Assembly: GCA_902787555.1 (NCBI GenBank)
Contig: CADAGO010000001.1
Coordinates: forward strand, 120,713-184,712
Length of the DNA: 64,000 nt
Direction: 5' to 3'
From: an uncultured Bacteroidales bacterium
Lineage (GTDB): Bacteria; Bacteroidota; Bacteroidia; Bacteroidales; Bacteroidaceae
Positions 52,377 through 61,823 of the stretch are shown here, one piece after another; the first letter of the stretch is position 1, and each line of letters begins with the position of its first letter. Under the pieces are notes generated by a model that did no database searches, was not told the DNA's origin, and was given only the letters and a program-made list of their open reading frames with translations. The position numbers and the translations under genes are program-made.

Positions 52377-54049
52377 CAATACTTGAACGAGCTGCCACCT
52401 ACGAACTCGCGCAACAGACTGGTTGGCGGAATTTCAGCATCGGGCACAGGAGTGAAATAATGAATAAACTTCAGCAAACGATGTGCCTCACCATATTCAG
52501 GGCAGTTACGTGGCACACTGGCCAAAATCGGTTCTGCATGATTGCGAAGGACCGCAAACTCAATGAGCAGAGCGGAATTGAACATCACATCGGCCTCTTC
52601 CTGATAAGGATAAATCCATCGATGCTCGGCTTCACACACACTGGGCCATTGGCTGATAGACTCGCGGGCTGTAAAAGCACCCTTGTTGTAATCACGTACG
52701 ATACGACGCAAAAGGCGGTTGTCAGAGGTAGGTATCCAATTATGGTTATCGAGACTGATACTTGTCAGTGTAGAGATGAATATCTTGAACTTGCTTTCGG
52801 CTGGTATTTGGTCGGTAAGACGAGGATTCAGTGCATGAATACCCTCTACGAGTAGCACTGTACCTTTCGATAATCGCATCTTCTTACCATTGTACTCGCG
52901 AATGCCTGTTTTGAAATTATATTCAGGCACCTCGACTGTCTCCCCCTTGAGCATACGGAGCACATCTTGCTGCAAGGCTTCATGATCGACCGTTTCGAAA
53001 TTATCAAAATCATATTGTCCGTTTGGCAACAATGGTGTATCTACTCGGTTCACGAAATAATCGTCCGTTGACATGGAAATCGGACGAAGTCCACATGCCT
53101 TGAGTTGCACAGATATACGCTTACAGAAAGTGGTCTTACCACTAGATGAAGGACCGGAAATCAACACCACACGCAGCGGATGCGTGTTATCGTTGTAACG
53201 ATGTTCTATCTCCTCTGCTATCTGCACAATCTTCTTTTCCTGCAATGCCTCCGACACTTGAATCAGTTCGCTGGCATATCCATTGAGACAGGCATGATTC
53301 ACGTCCCCTACATTGTTCAGACGCATGATGAGGTTCCATCGTAGGTTTTCTGCGAACATCTTGAAGGTCTTGGGTTGGTCAACCAGCGGCAATAGCTTCT
53401 TGGGGTTCTTCATATCAGGCAGACGGAGTAACATTCCTGAGTGATAGGGTTCAAGACCCCATACATCGATATATCCAGCAGAAGGCAGGAGACATCCATA
53501 ATAGTAATCAACCGTCTCACCCAATGTATAGTAGTCAACGTATACCTGCCCACTTGTTTCGATGAGTTTCACTTTGTCGTCGTAGCCACGATCCTTGAAA
53601 ATGCGAATCGCCTCATCTGTCTGCACCTCATTGCGGCGGAAAGGAGTATCGTGATCTATCAACTCTTGAATGCGGATACGGATACGCTTGATTTCCTGCT
53701 TCGTGATGCGATGGCCATCGGGCTTCTTTACAGAACAGAACACGCCGCCTGAGATGGAGTGCTCCATATAGACACGGTAATCGGGAAACAGGTCGTAGCA
53801 GGCCTTACATACCACAAAGCTCAGCGAACGGCAATAAGCCATCATTGCACTGACATCACGTAAGTCGAGAAACTCTACATCACGGTTCTGATACACACGG
53901 AACTTCAGTCCCTGACTCACATTATTCACTTTTGCCGACACTATACGGTAAGGCATGTCAAACTGGAATTCCGACAGCAAATCCAGCAGGGTTGTTCCTT
54001 CGGGAACACTCTTTGAAGTCTGCGTATTCTTACAATAAATCTGTAACAT
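52376..54049 (-). CDS. udk: TGS-domain nucleoside (uridine-like) kinase
   Basis: 557 residues from the ATG at 54049, chosen because MLQIYCKNTQTSKSVPEGTTLLDLL is the start of a TGS/ubiquitin-like domain (about 1-60); an upstream extension would be basic and reach into promoter sequence. Residues about 60-260 resemble the threonyl-tRNA synthetase second domain (HSISGGVFCSV, RIRIRIQELIDHDTPF). The C-terminal P-loop kinase domain contains VLISGPSSSGKTTFCKRIS (about 295-313, Walker A), STDDYFVNR (about 327), YDFDNFETVDHEAL and LLVEGIHALNP (about 403). This fusion is common in Bacteroidota and Clostridia, and annotated as nucleoside or uridine kinase; the substrate of this long form is not certain. 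It is coupled to the ATP-grasp-like gene downstream. Confidence 0.85.
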   Translation of the reverse strand: MLQIYCKNTQTSKSVPEGTTLLDLLSEFQFDMPYRIVSAKVNNVSQGLKFRVYQNRDVEFLDLRDVSAMMAYCRSLSFVVCKACYDLFPDYRVYMEHSISGGVFCSVKKPDGHRITKQEIKRIRIRIQELIDHDTPFRRNEVQTDEAIRIFKDRGYDDKVKLIETSGQVYVDYYTLGETVDYYYGCLLPSAGYIDVWGLEPYHSGMLLRLPDMKNPKKLLPLVDQPKTFKMFAENLRWNLIMRLNNVGDVNHACLNGYASELIQVSEALQEKKIVQIAEEIEHRYNDNTHPLRVVLISGPSSSGKTTFCKRISVQLKACGLRPISMSTDDYFVNRVDTPLLPNGQYDFDNFETVDHEALQQDVLRMLKGETVEVPEYNFKTGIREYNGKKMRLSKGTVLLVEGIHALNPRLTDQIPAESKFKIFISTLTSISLDNHNWIPTSDNRLLRRIVRDYNKGAFTARESISQWPSVCEAEHRWIYPYQEEADVMFNSALLIEFAVLRNHAEPILASVPRNCPEYGEAHRLLKFIHYFTPVPDAEIPPTSLLREFVGGSSFKY

Positions 54050-54097
54050 AGTCCTATGTTTAGATGGTTGTGTAAACTTATTCTCACGTTTACACGG

Positions 54098-54105
54098 CAA
54101 AGTTA
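54098..54105 (-). promoter_or_regulatory. -7 promoter box of the kinase gene
   Basis: Minus-strand TAACTTTG, 49 bp before the kinase start. The 200-bp spacer 54050-54249 holds this and a divergent plus-strand promoter, and a T-rich upstream run shared by both. Confidence 0.5.
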
Positions 54106-54179
54106 ACAATTTTTTCATAAAAATCACTCTTCTTACGACTTTTTTTTTATTTTTTTATACTAGTATAAAAATAATTGCG

Positions 54180-54187
54180 TATATTTG
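54180..54187 (+). promoter_or_regulatory. -7 promoter box of the fasciclin lipoprotein gene
   Basis: TATATTTG, 63 bp before the ATG at 54250, matches TAnnTTTG. No clear -33 TTTG is seen; the upstream 40 bp is nearly all A/T. Confidence 0.5.
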
Positions 54188-54249
54188 CAGCGTGAAATGC
54201 GAATATTCGCAAAGCCAAGAGATTATACAAACTAATATACCTAAACGAT

Positions 54250-56307
54250 ATGAAAACTTTACAATTAAAAAATGCACTACTTATGGCATGCGCTGCATTG
54301 CTGTTTACAACCATGAGCTGTGATGACGACCCAGGTGTAGAAAATTACTATACCGCCAAGGGCGATATGGCAAGTACATACCTGCTCGACCGTCCTGAGC
54401 AATTCAGTCAGTTCGTGGAAATTATCAACAAATCAAAGATAGTCAATCTAGACCTCTTAGGTACTTACGGCTCATATACCGTGTTTGCTCCTACGAATGA
54501 TGCGGTTGATGCATACCTGAAGGGACGTGGAATGACCAGCGTAGCCGACCTTTCTGTTACCGATTGTGACACCATCGCTGCCACACACATCATTGAGCAG
54601 TCGTTCTTCACAACCGACTTCTCAGATGCTACATTGCCAACTGCAAATATGCTCGACCGCTATCTTACTATCACATGCGATTCCGACACCATCAGCGGCA
54701 AAGTGAACATTGCATATTATATCAATGTCGACTCCAGGATTATTGTTCCTGACGACTCTGTAGAAAACGGTGTGGTACATACCATGAATCATGTCATCGC
54801 AGCCACATCAGAGATGCTGCCCGACCTGATGAAGAAAGACACTACCATCACACTATTCAATGCTGCGTTGGAATTGACACATCTAGCAGATTCCATGCAG
54901 GCATACATTGACGAAAGCTACTATTGCTCTCCAGACTCATTCGAGGAAGGACATGCTTATTTGGTTGGTGAAGAGTACGATATTGTGTATTATATGGAAA
55001 AACACTACTACGGATTCACCGGTTTCATTGAACAAGACAATGTATTTGCAGAACATGGTATTAATACCATCGAAGACCTGATAGCATACGCCAAGGAAAT
55101 CTATGACGACATGTATCCAGAAGATGCTGGCGTAACAGACTTCACCGACCGTCGTAATTCACTCAACCGATTCGTATCATACCACTTCCTGCCCTGCCGT
55201 ATCATCTACAATATGCTGACTGCAGACAATAAGCTGCTGACATCCAATTTCGACCGCAAACACTGGGACGCAGCCGATTGGTACGAGACCATGATGCCAC
55301 ACTCCATTTTGAAAGTGTCGTTCCCATCAGGTTCTGAAGCTGGCCGCTATATCAATCGCCGTGGTATTCAGAACCGAAAGGACGGACGTGGCGTCAAGAT
55401 ACCTGGAGCTAAGATTCTCTCGCCTACCGAAGCCAAGGTTAACCTAATGGCTGTGAATGGAGTATATCATTACATCAAAGATATTATCCATTATGGACGT
55501 GAGACGCAGGAGAAAGTGATGAACGAACGTATCCGCGTTGATGCCACCGCGTTGTCACCAGACTTCATGACCAGTGGTGCACGTGGTCATGCTGTGAACG
55601 GTGTCGGTGGTTGTCCACAATACCCGGGAATGTATGGTCAAAAGAGTTCACAGTTAAAGCCCGATCCTGCAACTAACAGTAGCTATTGTATCGGTTTCAA
55701 AGGAGGAACAGCCAAGAACTTCATCTACTCTGATGTCAATTCTCACCTGCACCTCCGCAACCGTTACCTCGGATTCTGGTGTTATTATGGTGACGAACTG
55801 ATCATCTGCGGACGCTATGATGTGAAATTCAAATTACCACCTGTACCTGAAGGCGACTACGAATTCCGCTTACAGGCGATAATAAATGGAATGCCTACCC
55901 GTGGAATCATCCAAGTATACTTTGATGACAAACCTTGCGGTATTCCTATTGACATGCGTAAGAATGGCGATGATGCAAGTATTGGTTGGAAATCTGATAA
56001 CGACCTTGGCGACACAGAAGCCATCCTGGCCTACGACAAGGCTCTTCACAATCGTGGTTGGATGAAGGGATCCAAGTCTTATGGACCTACTAATGATGAT
56101 GGTACAGGTTCCAGAAATCCGAACAGAAACACACCGGAAACAATGCGTCGTATCTATGCTACCTTCCACACCGACGGAAAGACCGACCATTGGGTACGCG
56201 TTCAACAGAAGCTTGAATCTACGAACGGAACATTCCCATTCGACTACATCGAACTCTGTCCACGTAGCGTGTACAACAACGAACTCTATCCAGAGGATCA
56301 GTGGTAA
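54250..56307 (+). CDS. Fasciclin (FAS1) domain lipoprotein
   Basis: 685 residues. The lipoprotein signal ends FTTMSC (Cys24) followed by Asp residues, favouring surface export. FAS1 domain 1 is at about 40-190: FSQFVEIINKSKIVNLDLLGTYGSYTVFAPTNDAVDAYL, and ENGVVHTMNHVI, the conserved end block. A second, diverged FAS1 domain spans about 195-425 (TLFNAALELTHLADSM, FVSYHFLPCRIIYN, VNLMAVNGVYHYIKDII). The last 250 residues (about 435-685) are a beta-rich region, probably a binding module (RGHAVNGVGGCPQYPG, YRLQAIINGMPTRGII-like block). FAS1 proteins mediate cell-surface adhesion or glycan contact. No SusC/SusD genes are adjacent, unlike many relatives. It has its own promoter and terminator. Confidence 0.8.
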   Translation: MKTLQLKNALLMACAALLFTTMSCDDDPGVENYYTAKGDMASTYLLDRPEQFSQFVEIINKSKIVNLDLLGTYGSYTVFAPTNDAVDAYLKGRGMTSVADLSVTDCDTIAATHIIEQSFFTTDFSDATLPTANMLDRYLTITCDSDTISGKVNIAYYINVDSRIIVPDDSVENGVVHTMNHVIAATSEMLPDLMKKDTTITLFNAALELTHLADSMQAYIDESYYCSPDSFEEGHAYLVGEEYDIVYYMEKHYYGFTGFIEQDNVFAEHGINTIEDLIAYAKEIYDDMYPEDAGVTDFTDRRNSLNRFVSYHFLPCRIIYNMLTADNKLLTSNFDRKHWDAADWYETMMPHSILKVSFPSGSEAGRYINRRGIQNRKDGRGVKIPGAKILSPTEAKVNLMAVNGVYHYIKDIIHYGRETQEKVMNERIRVDATALSPDFMTSGARGHAVNGVGGCPQYPGMYGQKSSQLKPDPATNSSYCIGFKGGTAKNFIYSDVNSHLHLRNRYLGFWCYYGDELIICGRYDVKFKLPPVPEGDYEFRLQAIINGMPTRGIIQVYFDDKPCGIPIDMRKNGDDASIGWKSDNDLGDTEAILAYDKALHNRGWMKGSKSYGPTNDDGTGSRNPNRNTPETMRRIYATFHTDGKTDHWVRVQQKLESTNGTFPFDYIELCPRSVYNNELYPEDQW

Positions 56308-56318
56308 AAAGAAGACTT

Positions 56319-56363
56319 CCAACAAAATAGGGACTGCACAAAATGCAGTCCCTATTTTGTTGG
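56319..56363 (+). terminator. Terminator of the fasciclin gene
   Basis: Perfect 20-bp stem (56319-56338 with 56344-56363, core ATAGGGACTGCA), loop of 5 nt, 11 bp after the stop. The distal arm contains TATTTTG rather than a trailing T-tract. Confidence 0.7.
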
Positions 56364-56365
56364 CC

Positions 56366-56431
56366 ATAAAAAAAGGGGTAACGCCTTACCCCAAAATTGT
56401 TAACCTTAAATCTAATACTATGAAAAACACA
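56366..56431 (-). ncRNA. Candidate 65-nt small RNA with its own promoter and terminator
   Basis: A full Bacteroidota promoter (56435-56465, minus strand) is followed about 40 nt later by a strong intrinsic terminator, GGGGTAA-GGCG-TTACCCC and seven T (56392 down to 56368). The predicted transcript of about 63-66 nt contains no start codon with a useful frame. It sits between the fasciclin terminator and the small lipoprotein gene. The terminator may also serve the lipoprotein gene, whose stop is at 56627, but the internal promoter argues for an independent RNA. Confidence 0.55.
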
Positions 56432-56434
56432 GTG

Positions 56435-56465
56435 CAAAGGTAGCACTTTAATGCTAAATTGCAAA
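56435..56465 (-). promoter_or_regulatory. Complete promoter driving the candidate small RNA
   Basis: Minus-strand TTTG (56465-56462), a 19-nt spacer, then TACCTTTG (56442-56435). It is the best match in the window to the Bacteroidota consensus TTTG-N19-TAnnTTTG, and no open reading frame follows it. Confidence 0.7.
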
Positions 56466-56626
56466 TAATTCTCTAAAAAATCTGCTTTTTTTTTGCTTTA
56501 CAGACCAATATCTGCAAAAAACAGTCCAAAATACAACAATTTTCACTTCTTAAGCGTTGTTACCCCATTTCATTGCTCAATACGCACTGCATTTGATTTG
56601 TTTTTAATTCGAATTCAATTAAACTA

Positions 56627-57241
56627 TTAGTACTTTGGCAACTGCCTTGCAGGCCATCCATAGTCCTGATACATGGTAGCGGGGAGGTTGTGAGTCTCTA
56701 CATAGTAGGCAAGCCTATCTGCACGATCCATCTCACGCCCCTCCACATCGCTGCAGAGGTCTTTGTAATTTTCGTACTTATCACCGAAGATACGCTTGGC
56801 ACTTTCCAAATTTCCTGCACCATCTTCAACCTGCTCGAAAGCTGTCACCACAAAACTAAGGTTATCATCTGCAAGGCACACATGCATAAGTCCTGGATGA
56901 CTCCCACCCGATACACACTTCAGCGTATCACCTACGAGGTTATAATTGAACACGCAGTAGTCACCCCATACAAGGATTTCACCATCCTCCTGCTCCTCTT
57001 TATTAACTATTCGCAGCAAGGGTACACAATACTCAGCCTCAGCATAGTTCTTCCCTATCTCACTGACTAGATACTGCTCAATGGCCTCTATGTCAGACAC
57101 ACCTACGGAAATACCAATATCAGGTACTTCTGAAGCAATAGAATCACTCGATGAATCGGTAGTTGTAGTCTTGTTGTTACAGCTGTTTAAACTCGCGCCC
57201 ATTAGAATCAGGACAGCAAACATCATTTGGCTCTTTCTCAT
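56627..57241 (-). CDS. Small lipoprotein of unknown function
   Basis: 204 residues. The signal peptide MRKSQMMFAVLILMGASLNSC has a lipobox LNSC (Cys21), followed by a Thr/Ser/Asp-rich linker (TTTTDSSSDS), suggesting export to the outer membrane. The mature part is acidic: residues about 55-75 IEAIEQYLVSEIGKNYAEAEY, then a beta region ILVWGDYCVFNYNLVGDTLKC and a helical end (DRADRLAYYVETHNLP). I do not recognise the family; the fold resembles small periplasmic beta-lipoproteins of Prevotella. It has its own promoter (57285) and no operon partner. Confidence 0.6.
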   Translation of the reverse strand: MRKSQMMFAVLILMGASLNSCNNKTTTTDSSSDSIASEVPDIGISVGVSDIEAIEQYLVSEIGKNYAEAEYCVPLLRIVNKEEQEDGEILVWGDYCVFNYNLVGDTLKCVSGGSHPGLMHVCLADDNLSFVVTAFEQVEDGAGNLESAKRIFGDKYENYKDLCSDVEGREMDRADRLAYYVETHNLPATMYQDYGWPARQLPKY

Positions 57242-57284
57242 ATACGTTTTGTTTTAGTTTGAGGATTGATTTACTATTTGCTTG

Positions 57285-57292
57285 CAAAGTTA
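57285..57292 (-). promoter_or_regulatory. -7 promoter box of the small lipoprotein gene
   Basis: Minus-strand TAACTTTG (57292-57285), 43 bp before the start codon. The 57242-57552 gap otherwise contains AT-rich sequence with no reading frame and the hairpin at 57468-57510. Confidence 0.5.
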
Positions 57293-57467
57293 GTAAAAAA
57301 TGGAATATTAAAGAAACTATATTTCTACAAAGTCAATTGAAAGATTGAAAAAGTGTAACAAAAAACTTGTATTTATTGTCGAATGCGAAAATTCCCCCCA
57401 TAAATCGAAATACTAACTGCCAAACACTAACCGTTTTTGCAATTCGCCTCATTAATACAAATACAAT

Positions 57468-57510
57468 GAAGTGAACCCAGAAAGTTGGATACAACTTACA
57501 GGTTCACTTC
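57468..57510 (-). terminator. Long hairpin after glycogen phosphorylase (terminator or IS-end remnant)
   Basis: GAAGTGAACC (57468-57477) pairs with GGTTCACTTC (57501-57510), and inside it AAGTTG pairs with CAACTT around GATA. It lies 43 bp after the phosphorylase stop. The T-tract is weak. The arms (TGAACC...AAGTTGGATA) resemble the ends of IS3-type insertion sequences, so it may be a leftover terminal repeat pair. Confidence 0.45.
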
Positions 57511-57552
57511 AAAAACCCTCTACTATAAAAGGTTGCTAATAATGAAGAGGTA

Positions 57553-60120
57553 TCAATTGAACCACTTCACGTAGCAGAAGTCCTGACGATGTGGAAGGTC
57601 TGCATTCTTGGGGAACAAGCGATAAGCAACTTTGATGTCGCCTGCAGCCTCAAGAGAATAGACACATTCGAAAGTGAAGATATTTCCTTCACGACCTACA
57701 ACCTTGAAAGGATCAACTTGAGCTACATGTACCTTTCCTTCGATATCCAAGCGAAGAACGACAAGTTCCACTCCGATAACATCATCAAGACCTTGTTCGT
57801 CAACGCTTACGCGAATCTTATAGTCCTGTCCTGTATGAACATTACCAGTGATAAGTTCAGGATCTTTCTCAGTTGATACAACATTAATATTCTCCCAACG
57901 CTCAGCCACGAGTTCTTTCCAGTGAGCAATCTCGCGTGCCTTTGCATAGTTATTAGCAAAGAGGACACTGCGACGTTCAGCCAACTTGTTGTAGTACTTA
58001 TCGTAATAGTCATCAAGCTGACGCTTCATCGTGTAGTGAGGAGCTATCTGTGCGATGGAGTTCTTCACAGTCCGAATCCAACCTTCGCTAAAGCCCTTTT
58101 CATTCTTATCGTAATAGAGTGGCAGGATTTCGTTTTCAAGCAGACCATAGATAGTTGCTGCATCGAGTTGATCCTGCTGATCTTGGTTCTGATAAGTACG
58201 CTTTTCGGTCAATGCCCATCCTGCTCCTTCACGATAGCCTTCTAGCCACCATCCGTCAAGAACAGAAAGATTGACAACACCATTCATCAGTGCCTTTTCG
58301 CCTGATGTACCAGATGCTTCGAGTGGACGTGTTGGGGTGTTCATCCAAATATCAACACCTGTGACAAGGCGACGTGCAAGCTTCATGTCATAGTTCTCAA
58401 GGAAGATAATCTTACCGAGGAACTCTGGACGACGACTGATTTCGTATATTTTCTTGATGAGACCCTGACCACCACCATCTGCCGGATGTGCCTTTCCTGC
58501 AAAGAGGAACTGGATAGGACGCTCAGGATTGTTGACAATCTTCGCCAAACGGTCGAGATCAGAGAAGAGCAGGTGCGCACGCTTATAAGTAGCAAAACGA
58601 CGTGCAAAACCGATGGTCAACGCATTCGGATTGATTTTCTCAAGGATGGACACGATGCGAGATGGGTCACCCTGATGCTTCAACCAATCCTCACGGAACT
58701 GTGCCTTGATATAATCAAATAGCTTAAGCTTGAGAGTCTGGCGTGTAGCCCAAATCTCCTCATCGGGCACTTTGTAGATCGACTCCCACAAAGATGCATT
58801 GCTCTGGTCGTTGTAGTAAGTCTTGGGGAAGTATTTGGCATAGAGACTCTTCCATTCGGATGCACTCCATGTTGGGAAGTGAACTCCGTTGGTGACATAG
58901 CCCACGTTGTCGAGTTCTTCTGGGAAATAGCCTTTCCAGATGCCCGAGAACATCTCTTTCGATACCTTTCCGTGCAACCAGCTTACGCCATTCACCCACG
59001 AACAAGTGTTGCAAGCGAAAGTTGACATACAGAAACGCTCAGAGTGGTCGTCAGGATTAACACGACCCATACCTACGAACTCATCCCAAGTGATACCCAA
59101 CTTCTGTGGGTAGTCGGATAGATACTTTCCGAAGAGACCTTCGTCGAAATAGTCATGACCCGCAGGAACTGGAGTGTGAACTGTATAGAGTGATGAAGTG
59201 CGTACGATTTCAAGGGCTTCGTTAAAACGGAAACCTTCCTTTACATAATCAGCCAGACGCTGTACGTTACAGAGAGCGGCATGACCTTCATTGCAATGAT
59301 AAATATCGGGATTGATACCGAGTTTCTTCAGTGTAAGCACACCACCGATGCCCAGCAGAATCTCTTGCTTGATGCGGTTCTCCCAGTCACCTCCATAAAG
59401 TGAGTGGGTAATTGAACGGTCGTATTCGCTGTTCATCTCGTTGTCTGTATCGAGCAAGTAGAGGCTGACACGTCCTACGTTAACCCTCCACACGAATGCA
59501 TGAACAGTATAGTTGTTATAAGGAACATCGACCACCATTGGCTCGCCGTTGGCATCCATCTGACGTACGATAGGTAACTGGGCAAAGTTCTGTGCCTCAT
59601 AGTTAGCTACCTGCTGGCCATCCATCGAAAGAGTCTGGGTGAAGTAGCCGAAACGATAGAGGAAACCTACTGCCGTCATACGTACGTTAGAGTCGGATGC
59701 TTCCTTAATATAGTCACCTGCCAAGATGCCGAGACCACCTGAATAAATCTTCAGCACGTGGCTCAAACCATATTCCATGCAGAGATATGCCACTGATGGG
59801 CGCTTCTTATCGGGTTCCACATCCATATAGGCACGGAACTCTTTATATACAGACTTCATTTGATTGAGGAAGTCCTTCTCTGTTGCCAGTTTTTCCAGTT
59901 TCTTGTAGCTGATGCGTGAGAGCATCTGTACTGGGTTCTGATTCACATCATGCCACAGTTTCTCGTCCATGGCCTTGTAAAGCTCTTTTGCCTCATGGCT
60001 CCACGACCACCACATATTGTGTGCGATTTCGTCGAGTGGTTGAAGAGCCTCTGGTAATGTAGTGTTGACTGTGATGTCTCTCCAATTCGGAGTGTTTGCA
60101 TTACTTGCTTTAATTCTCAT
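57553..60120 (-). CDS. glgP: Alpha-glucan (glycogen) phosphorylase, GT35
   Basis: 855 residues. The N-terminus [27 protein letters not shown] and [34 protein letters not shown] (about 110-143) are typical of the alpha-glucan phosphorylase branch found in Thermotoga and Bacteroidota. HCNEGHAAL lies near 275, [14 protein letters not shown] near 545 and [26 protein letters not shown] near 600-626, with the pyridoxal-phosphate lysine near 610. It cleaves glycogen or maltodextrin with phosphate to give glucose-1-phosphate. The start overlaps the stop of the glycogen synthase gene (ATGA), so synthesis and breakdown enzymes are co-translated. Confidence 0.9.
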   Translation of the reverse strand: MRIKASNANTPNWRDITVNTTLPEALQPLDEIAHNMWWSWSHEAKELYKAMDEKLWHDVNQNPVQMLSRISYKKLEKLATEKDFLNQMKSVYKEFRAYMDVEPDKKRPSVAYLCMEYGLSHVLKIYSGGLGILAGDYIKEASDSNVRMTAVGFLYRFGYFTQTLSMDGQQVANYEAQNFAQLPIVRQMDANGEPMVVDVPYNNYTVHAFVWRVNVGRVSLYLLDTDNEMNSEYDRSITHSLYGGDWENRIKQEILLGIGGVLTLKKLGINPDIYHCNEGHAALCNVQRLADYVKEGFRFNEALEIVRTSSLYTVHTPVPAGHDYFDEGLFGKYLSDYPQKLGITWDEFVGMGRVNPDDHSERFCMSTFACNTCSWVNGVSWLHGKVSKEMFSGIWKGYFPEELDNVGYVTNGVHFPTWSASEWKSLYAKYFPKTYYNDQSNASLWESIYKVPDEEIWATRQTLKLKLFDYIKAQFREDWLKHQGDPSRIVSILEKINPNALTIGFARRFATYKRAHLLFSDLDRLAKIVNNPERPIQFLFAGKAHPADGGGQGLIKKIYEISRRPEFLGKIIFLENYDMKLARRLVTGVDIWMNTPTRPLEASGTSGEKALMNGVVNLSVLDGWWLEGYREGAGWALTEKRTYQNQDQQDQLDAATIYGLLENEILPLYYDKNEKGFSEGWIRTVKNSIAQIAPHYTMKRQLDDYYDKYYNKLAERRSVLFANNYAKAREIAHWKELVAERWENINVVSTEKDPELITGNVHTGQDYKIRVSVDEQGLDDVIGVELVVLRLDIEGKVHVAQVDPFKVVGREGNIFTFECVYSLEAAGDIKVAYRLFPKNADLPHRQDFCYVKWFN

Positions 60121-61772
60121 AATTTCAATCTTTTAGTTCTATTATTTAGAGCAATATCGTATGCTTTGTAGTAGTTTTCAATGAAGTGTGACCAAAGGGC
60201 CTTCTCTGCAATAGCTCCTGCATTCTTACGCATTTTTGTTACCAACTTTGAATCCATCCGGGTAAACTGTAAGATGGTTGCCTTGATGGCTTCAGAAGCT
60301 TCGATGAAATTACCATCGGTACGGTGAATGGTCTTCACACCATCGAGCAACTCGCTATAGCCACCTTTCAAACTGTTAACCCAAAGGCCGAAACCTGCCA
60401 AGTCGGTTGTAATACACGGAACGTGAAATGCCACACTTTCAGTAGGTGTGTAGCCCCATGGTTCGTAATAGGACGGATAGACACAAAGGTCATTACCGAT
60501 AAGAAGATCGTAATAGTGCATATTGAAGATGCCGTCTTTGCCATCAAGATAGCAAGGTACAAAAATCACCTTCACATGCTCATGTTCGCGATTGTGCATA
60601 TCGAGCCAATTCATCTGGTTGAGCACCATATCCTGTTCCTGATGATGTAGATCGTGCGTGATTCTAGAATCGCCACAGGGCATCGTGTGCTTCTGTTTGC
60701 CTTCCAAACGTTTCTGAAGATCAATGCGCGGACCTTTTACCCATGCTGGCACATTGATAAATACCAACACGTCGCGTTTAAGGGTCTCATCGAGACGCAA
60801 ACGGTTGAGTGCATCAACAAACATATCAATACCCTTGTTTTTGAACTCATAACGACCGCCTGTGCTGATAATGACAGTATCATCAGTGAGGTTGGTTCCC
60901 AATAGGTTGTTTGCCACATTAAGCATCACCTTACGTGCTTTCTTGCGAACATCGTTAAAAGGTTTGCCGAGAGCAGGTACAAAGTCATTCTCAAAACCGT
61001 TGGTCAGTACTACATCTACCTTCTTATCTAGCAGAGCCTTGCACTCAGTGGCAGTGATGTCGCTCACGGTCGTAAAGCAATCAACATTGTGAGCAGTCTG
61101 CTTCTCAATAGAATGCTTCGACTGCATGTTCAGTTCCTCTGCCATTTGGTCACCGTTATATGCCCACAGATAGTCATAGAGCGGTTTGTTGTTACCTGCG
61201 ATACTACGCCCAATGCTGGTAGCATGTGTGGTAAAGATAGTGGCAATCTCGGGAACATTCTTCTGCAAATAGAGCGCTCCAAGACAGGTCATCCATTCAT
61301 GAGCCTGATAGACAACATTATCATTGGCTGTCAGACCAAAGAAGCGATAGTAGCTCTCCACCACTTTTGCAGCTCCATAGGAGAACATAGATGCCTCATC
61401 ATAATCGCCATAAGCATGAAGAGAATCAACCTGATAGTTATTCCAAGCCCATGCGTAAATCTCATTTTTCTGTTCAAAGAATGGTGTGAAATCCAGCAAA
61501 ACGGCAATGGGTTCGCCAGGAATCTGCCAACGTCCCACACGGATATCTAATCCTTCAGCCTTTGCGGTCTTGCGCCACTTGGCCAGTAGTTGCTTGTTTT
61601 CCTTGAAGAGCGGATTTTCTTTACCAATCCAGAAATCAGGACCAATGAACACCACTTTGTCCTTCAACTGGTTTTGCAAAGTCTTGGCGCGTGTGCTGAG
61701 AACGGTGTAGATACCTCCCACCTTATTGCATACCTCCCAAGAGGATTCAAAGATATAACTTGGTTGTACCAT
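60117..61772 (-). CDS. Glycogen synthase, eukaryote-like GT3 family
   Basis: 551 residues from the ATG at 61772, which starts just before [24 protein letters not shown], the GT3 signature with the Lys-Val-Gly-Gly donor loop. An upstream in-frame start would add an unusual Cys/Asp-rich leader. Further motifs: [15 protein letters not shown] (about 160), [16 protein letters not shown] (about 185), [15 protein letters not shown] (about 265), [17 protein letters not shown] (about 305) and [31 protein letters not shown] (about 440-470, with the catalytic Glu). GT3 enzymes use UDP-glucose and occur in fungi, animals and Bacteroidota rather than the bacterial GT5 GlgA. It overlaps glgP by 4 bp and follows valS by 51 bp. 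Confidence 0.88.
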   Translation of the reverse strand: MVQPSYIFESSWEVCNKVGGIYTVLSTRAKTLQNQLKDKVVFIGPDFWIGKENPLFKENKQLLAKWRKTAKAEGLDIRVGRWQIPGEPIAVLLDFTPFFEQKNEIYAWAWNNYQVDSLHAYGDYDEASMFSYGAAKVVESYYRFFGLTANDNVVYQAHEWMTCLGALYLQKNVPEIATIFTTHATSIGRSIAGNNKPLYDYLWAYNGDQMAEELNMQSKHSIEKQTAHNVDCFTTVSDITATECKALLDKKVDVVLTNGFENDFVPALGKPFNDVRKKARKVMLNVANNLLGTNLTDDTVIISTGGRYEFKNKGIDMFVDALNRLRLDETLKRDVLVFINVPAWVKGPRIDLQKRLEGKQKHTMPCGDSRITHDLHHQEQDMVLNQMNWLDMHNREHEHVKVIFVPCYLDGKDGIFNMHYYDLLIGNDLCVYPSYYEPWGYTPTESVAFHVPCITTDLAGFGLWVNSLKGGYSELLDGVKTIHRTDGNFIEASEAIKATILQFTRMDSKLVTKMRKNAGAIAEKALWSHFIENYYKAYDIALNNRTKRLKL

Positions 61773-61823
61773 ATTATTATAATAAGGAGTATCGTCTGGG
61801 ACTACCAGACGACACACTCATAC

